Source of the DNA: an uncultured Lachnospiraceae bacterium
Lineage (GTDB): Bacteria; Bacillota; Clostridia; Lachnospirales; Lachnospiraceae
Reading direction: 5' to 3'
DNA length: 64,000 nucleotides
Assembly (NCBI GenBank): GCA_946554445.1
Contig: CAMNSD010000007.1
Location: 1 to 64,000, forward strand
Part shown: piece by piece, positions 63,400 to 64,000 of the stretch
Numbering within the stretch: position 1 is the stretch's first letter
How the letters are laid out: every line of letters begins with the position of its first letter
Position numbers and translations under genes: made by a program
The notes under the pieces: model-generated
What the model saw: the letters and a program-made list of their open reading frames with translations, nothing else
What the model was told of the DNA's origin: nothing
Database searches by the model: none

Positions 63400-64000
63400 G
63401 TCGGCCCCCGTTCTGGGATCTCTTTACCCCAATTTTCCAGCCAGAGGAGAGCGCCCATCATCATGAGCAGATAGTTTCTCCCAATATAGACAGAAATCAA
63501 ATGGGCCTCCACCACCGTATACACCGCAAAGGCTACAAACAGCACTAAGCCGCAGGCATCCTTTCTCCTGGCAAACTGCCACAGAAGCGCCAGACATGCG
63601 GCCACATACAAGATACCGGGGATGATACCGTAGCGATAGAACAGTTTGATCCATCCCATATCAAAATAATAACTCATGTTATTTTCTTTAGAAAACAGAG
63701 ACCACGTTTGAATCATACCATTATTTTCCCACGAATCGGTGAGACTGACTATTCTGCCGCTGATCTGGCGGTCAATCTTCCCCAACAGGACAATATGGGA
63801 ATTATCCCTCGGCTCTCTATAGAAAAACTCATTCCACTGGACCTCCCGCACCCGTTGCGCGCAGACGGCCGCGTCCACCGAAAAAACAATACACAAAACA
63901 AACACCAGAAATCCGCAGAAATAAAGCACTTTCTTTTCCCGCAACGTTTTACACAAAGACATGATAAAGGCGCCGCCAATAAAAGCCATGGTAATGAGCA
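63396..64000 (-). CDS. Wzy-like membrane protein, C-terminal part
   Basis: The frame is open through the right edge of the window (no stop upstream of the ATG at 63989), so only the C-terminal ~200 residues are seen. They include a helix (VLYFCGFLVFVLCIVFSV), an extracellular loop of about 65 residues (WNEFFYREPRDNSHIVLLG to NMSYYFDMGWIKLFYRYG) and three more helices. Short TM-loop-TM ends of this type are found in O-antigen polymerases. A second polymerase-like gene is at 52057. Identity is tentative. Confidence 0.55.
   Translation of the reverse strand, partial: LITMAFIGGAFIMSLCKTLREKKVLYFCGFLVFVLCIVFSVDAAVCAQRVREVQWNEFFYREPRDNSHIVLLGKIDRQISGRIVSLTDSWENNGMIQTWSLFSKENNMSYYFDMGWIKLFYRYGIIPGILYVAACLALLWQFARRKDACGLVLFVAFAVYTVVEAHLISVYIGRNYLLMMMGALLWLENWGKEIPERGPT

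Overview
The window is one dense surface-polysaccharide locus. About 46 genes lie head to tail on the minus strand, so transcription runs from position 64000 towards 1. I see no plus-strand gene, rRNA, tRNA, transposase, integrase or CRISPR array, and no gene-free stretch longer than 300 bases (the largest gap, 44764-45026, is 263 bases and holds a tandem repeat). The left and right genes both run off the window. The gene set (WbaP-type initiating transferase, GT26/TagA, GT-D fold and CotH proteins, GGAGG-type ribosome binding sites, ATGA overlaps) points to a Gram-positive anaerobe, most likely a gut Lachnospiraceae. That assignment is inferred from gene content only.

Layout in transcription order. 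64000-50100: core exopolysaccharide machinery: a polymerase-like membrane protein (partial), GT4, two GT2, a GT11 fucosyltransferase, the initiating phosphoglycosyltransferase, a pyruvyltransferase-family protein, a Wzx-type flippase, a GH105-like hydrolase, a second Wzy-like polymerase and a GT26-GT4 fusion. 50100-40850: two tandem CotH-like proteins, GT4, radical SAM/SPASM protein, GT4, GT-D enzyme, acetyltransferase. 40850-36290: a PglK-like ABC flippase and a GtrABS-like trio (large membrane protein, DPM1-like GT2, DUF2304). 36240-33070: three transferases. 33050-28595: WbpB/WbpD/WbpE-like enzymes for a 2,3-diacetamido uronic acid plus an asparagine-synthase-like amidotransferase. 28580-20350: surface carbohydrate protein, CMP-sugar cytidylyltransferase, GT4, a FUT8-like transferase split by a G run, an aldolase fusion, a membrane protein and a KdsC-like phosphatase. 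20280-12893: GT2, methyltransferase, GT11, a second PglK-like flippase, VioA-like aminotransferase, WbqC protein, unusual aminotransferase. 12870-1: a fucosyltransferase-like protein, then a nonulosonic-acid (sialic/legionaminic) block: epimerase, PtmE-like guanylyltransferase, TPP enzyme, methyltransferase, N-formyltransferase, NeuB/LegI, two NeuC/LegG, a second formyltransferase, PIG-L deacetylase, LegB, and a truncated last gene.

The most striking feature is a set of five runs of exactly ten G on the coding strand (57-66, 4162-4171, 7148-7157, 21318-21327, 24591-24600), each inside a different gene of the left 25 kb. Three genes read through and two are out of frame. In both out-of-frame genes a change in run length reopens the frame: the FUT8-like gene then becomes a complete 333-residue enzyme with the motif HVRRTD at the junction. 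At 7148-7157 a change in length would fuse the methyltransferase in frame to the next gene. This is the architecture of slipped-strand phase variation known from Campylobacter glycan loci, here in what looks like a Gram-positive gut commensal. It would let the cell vary which nonulosonic acid, fucose and acyl decorations it displays.

The left 25 kb is visibly richer in A+T than the right 40 kb, and several internal promoters with extended -10 boxes (TGN-TATAAT) separate blocks. This suggests a mosaic in which a switchable decoration module was joined to a stable polymer-assembly module.
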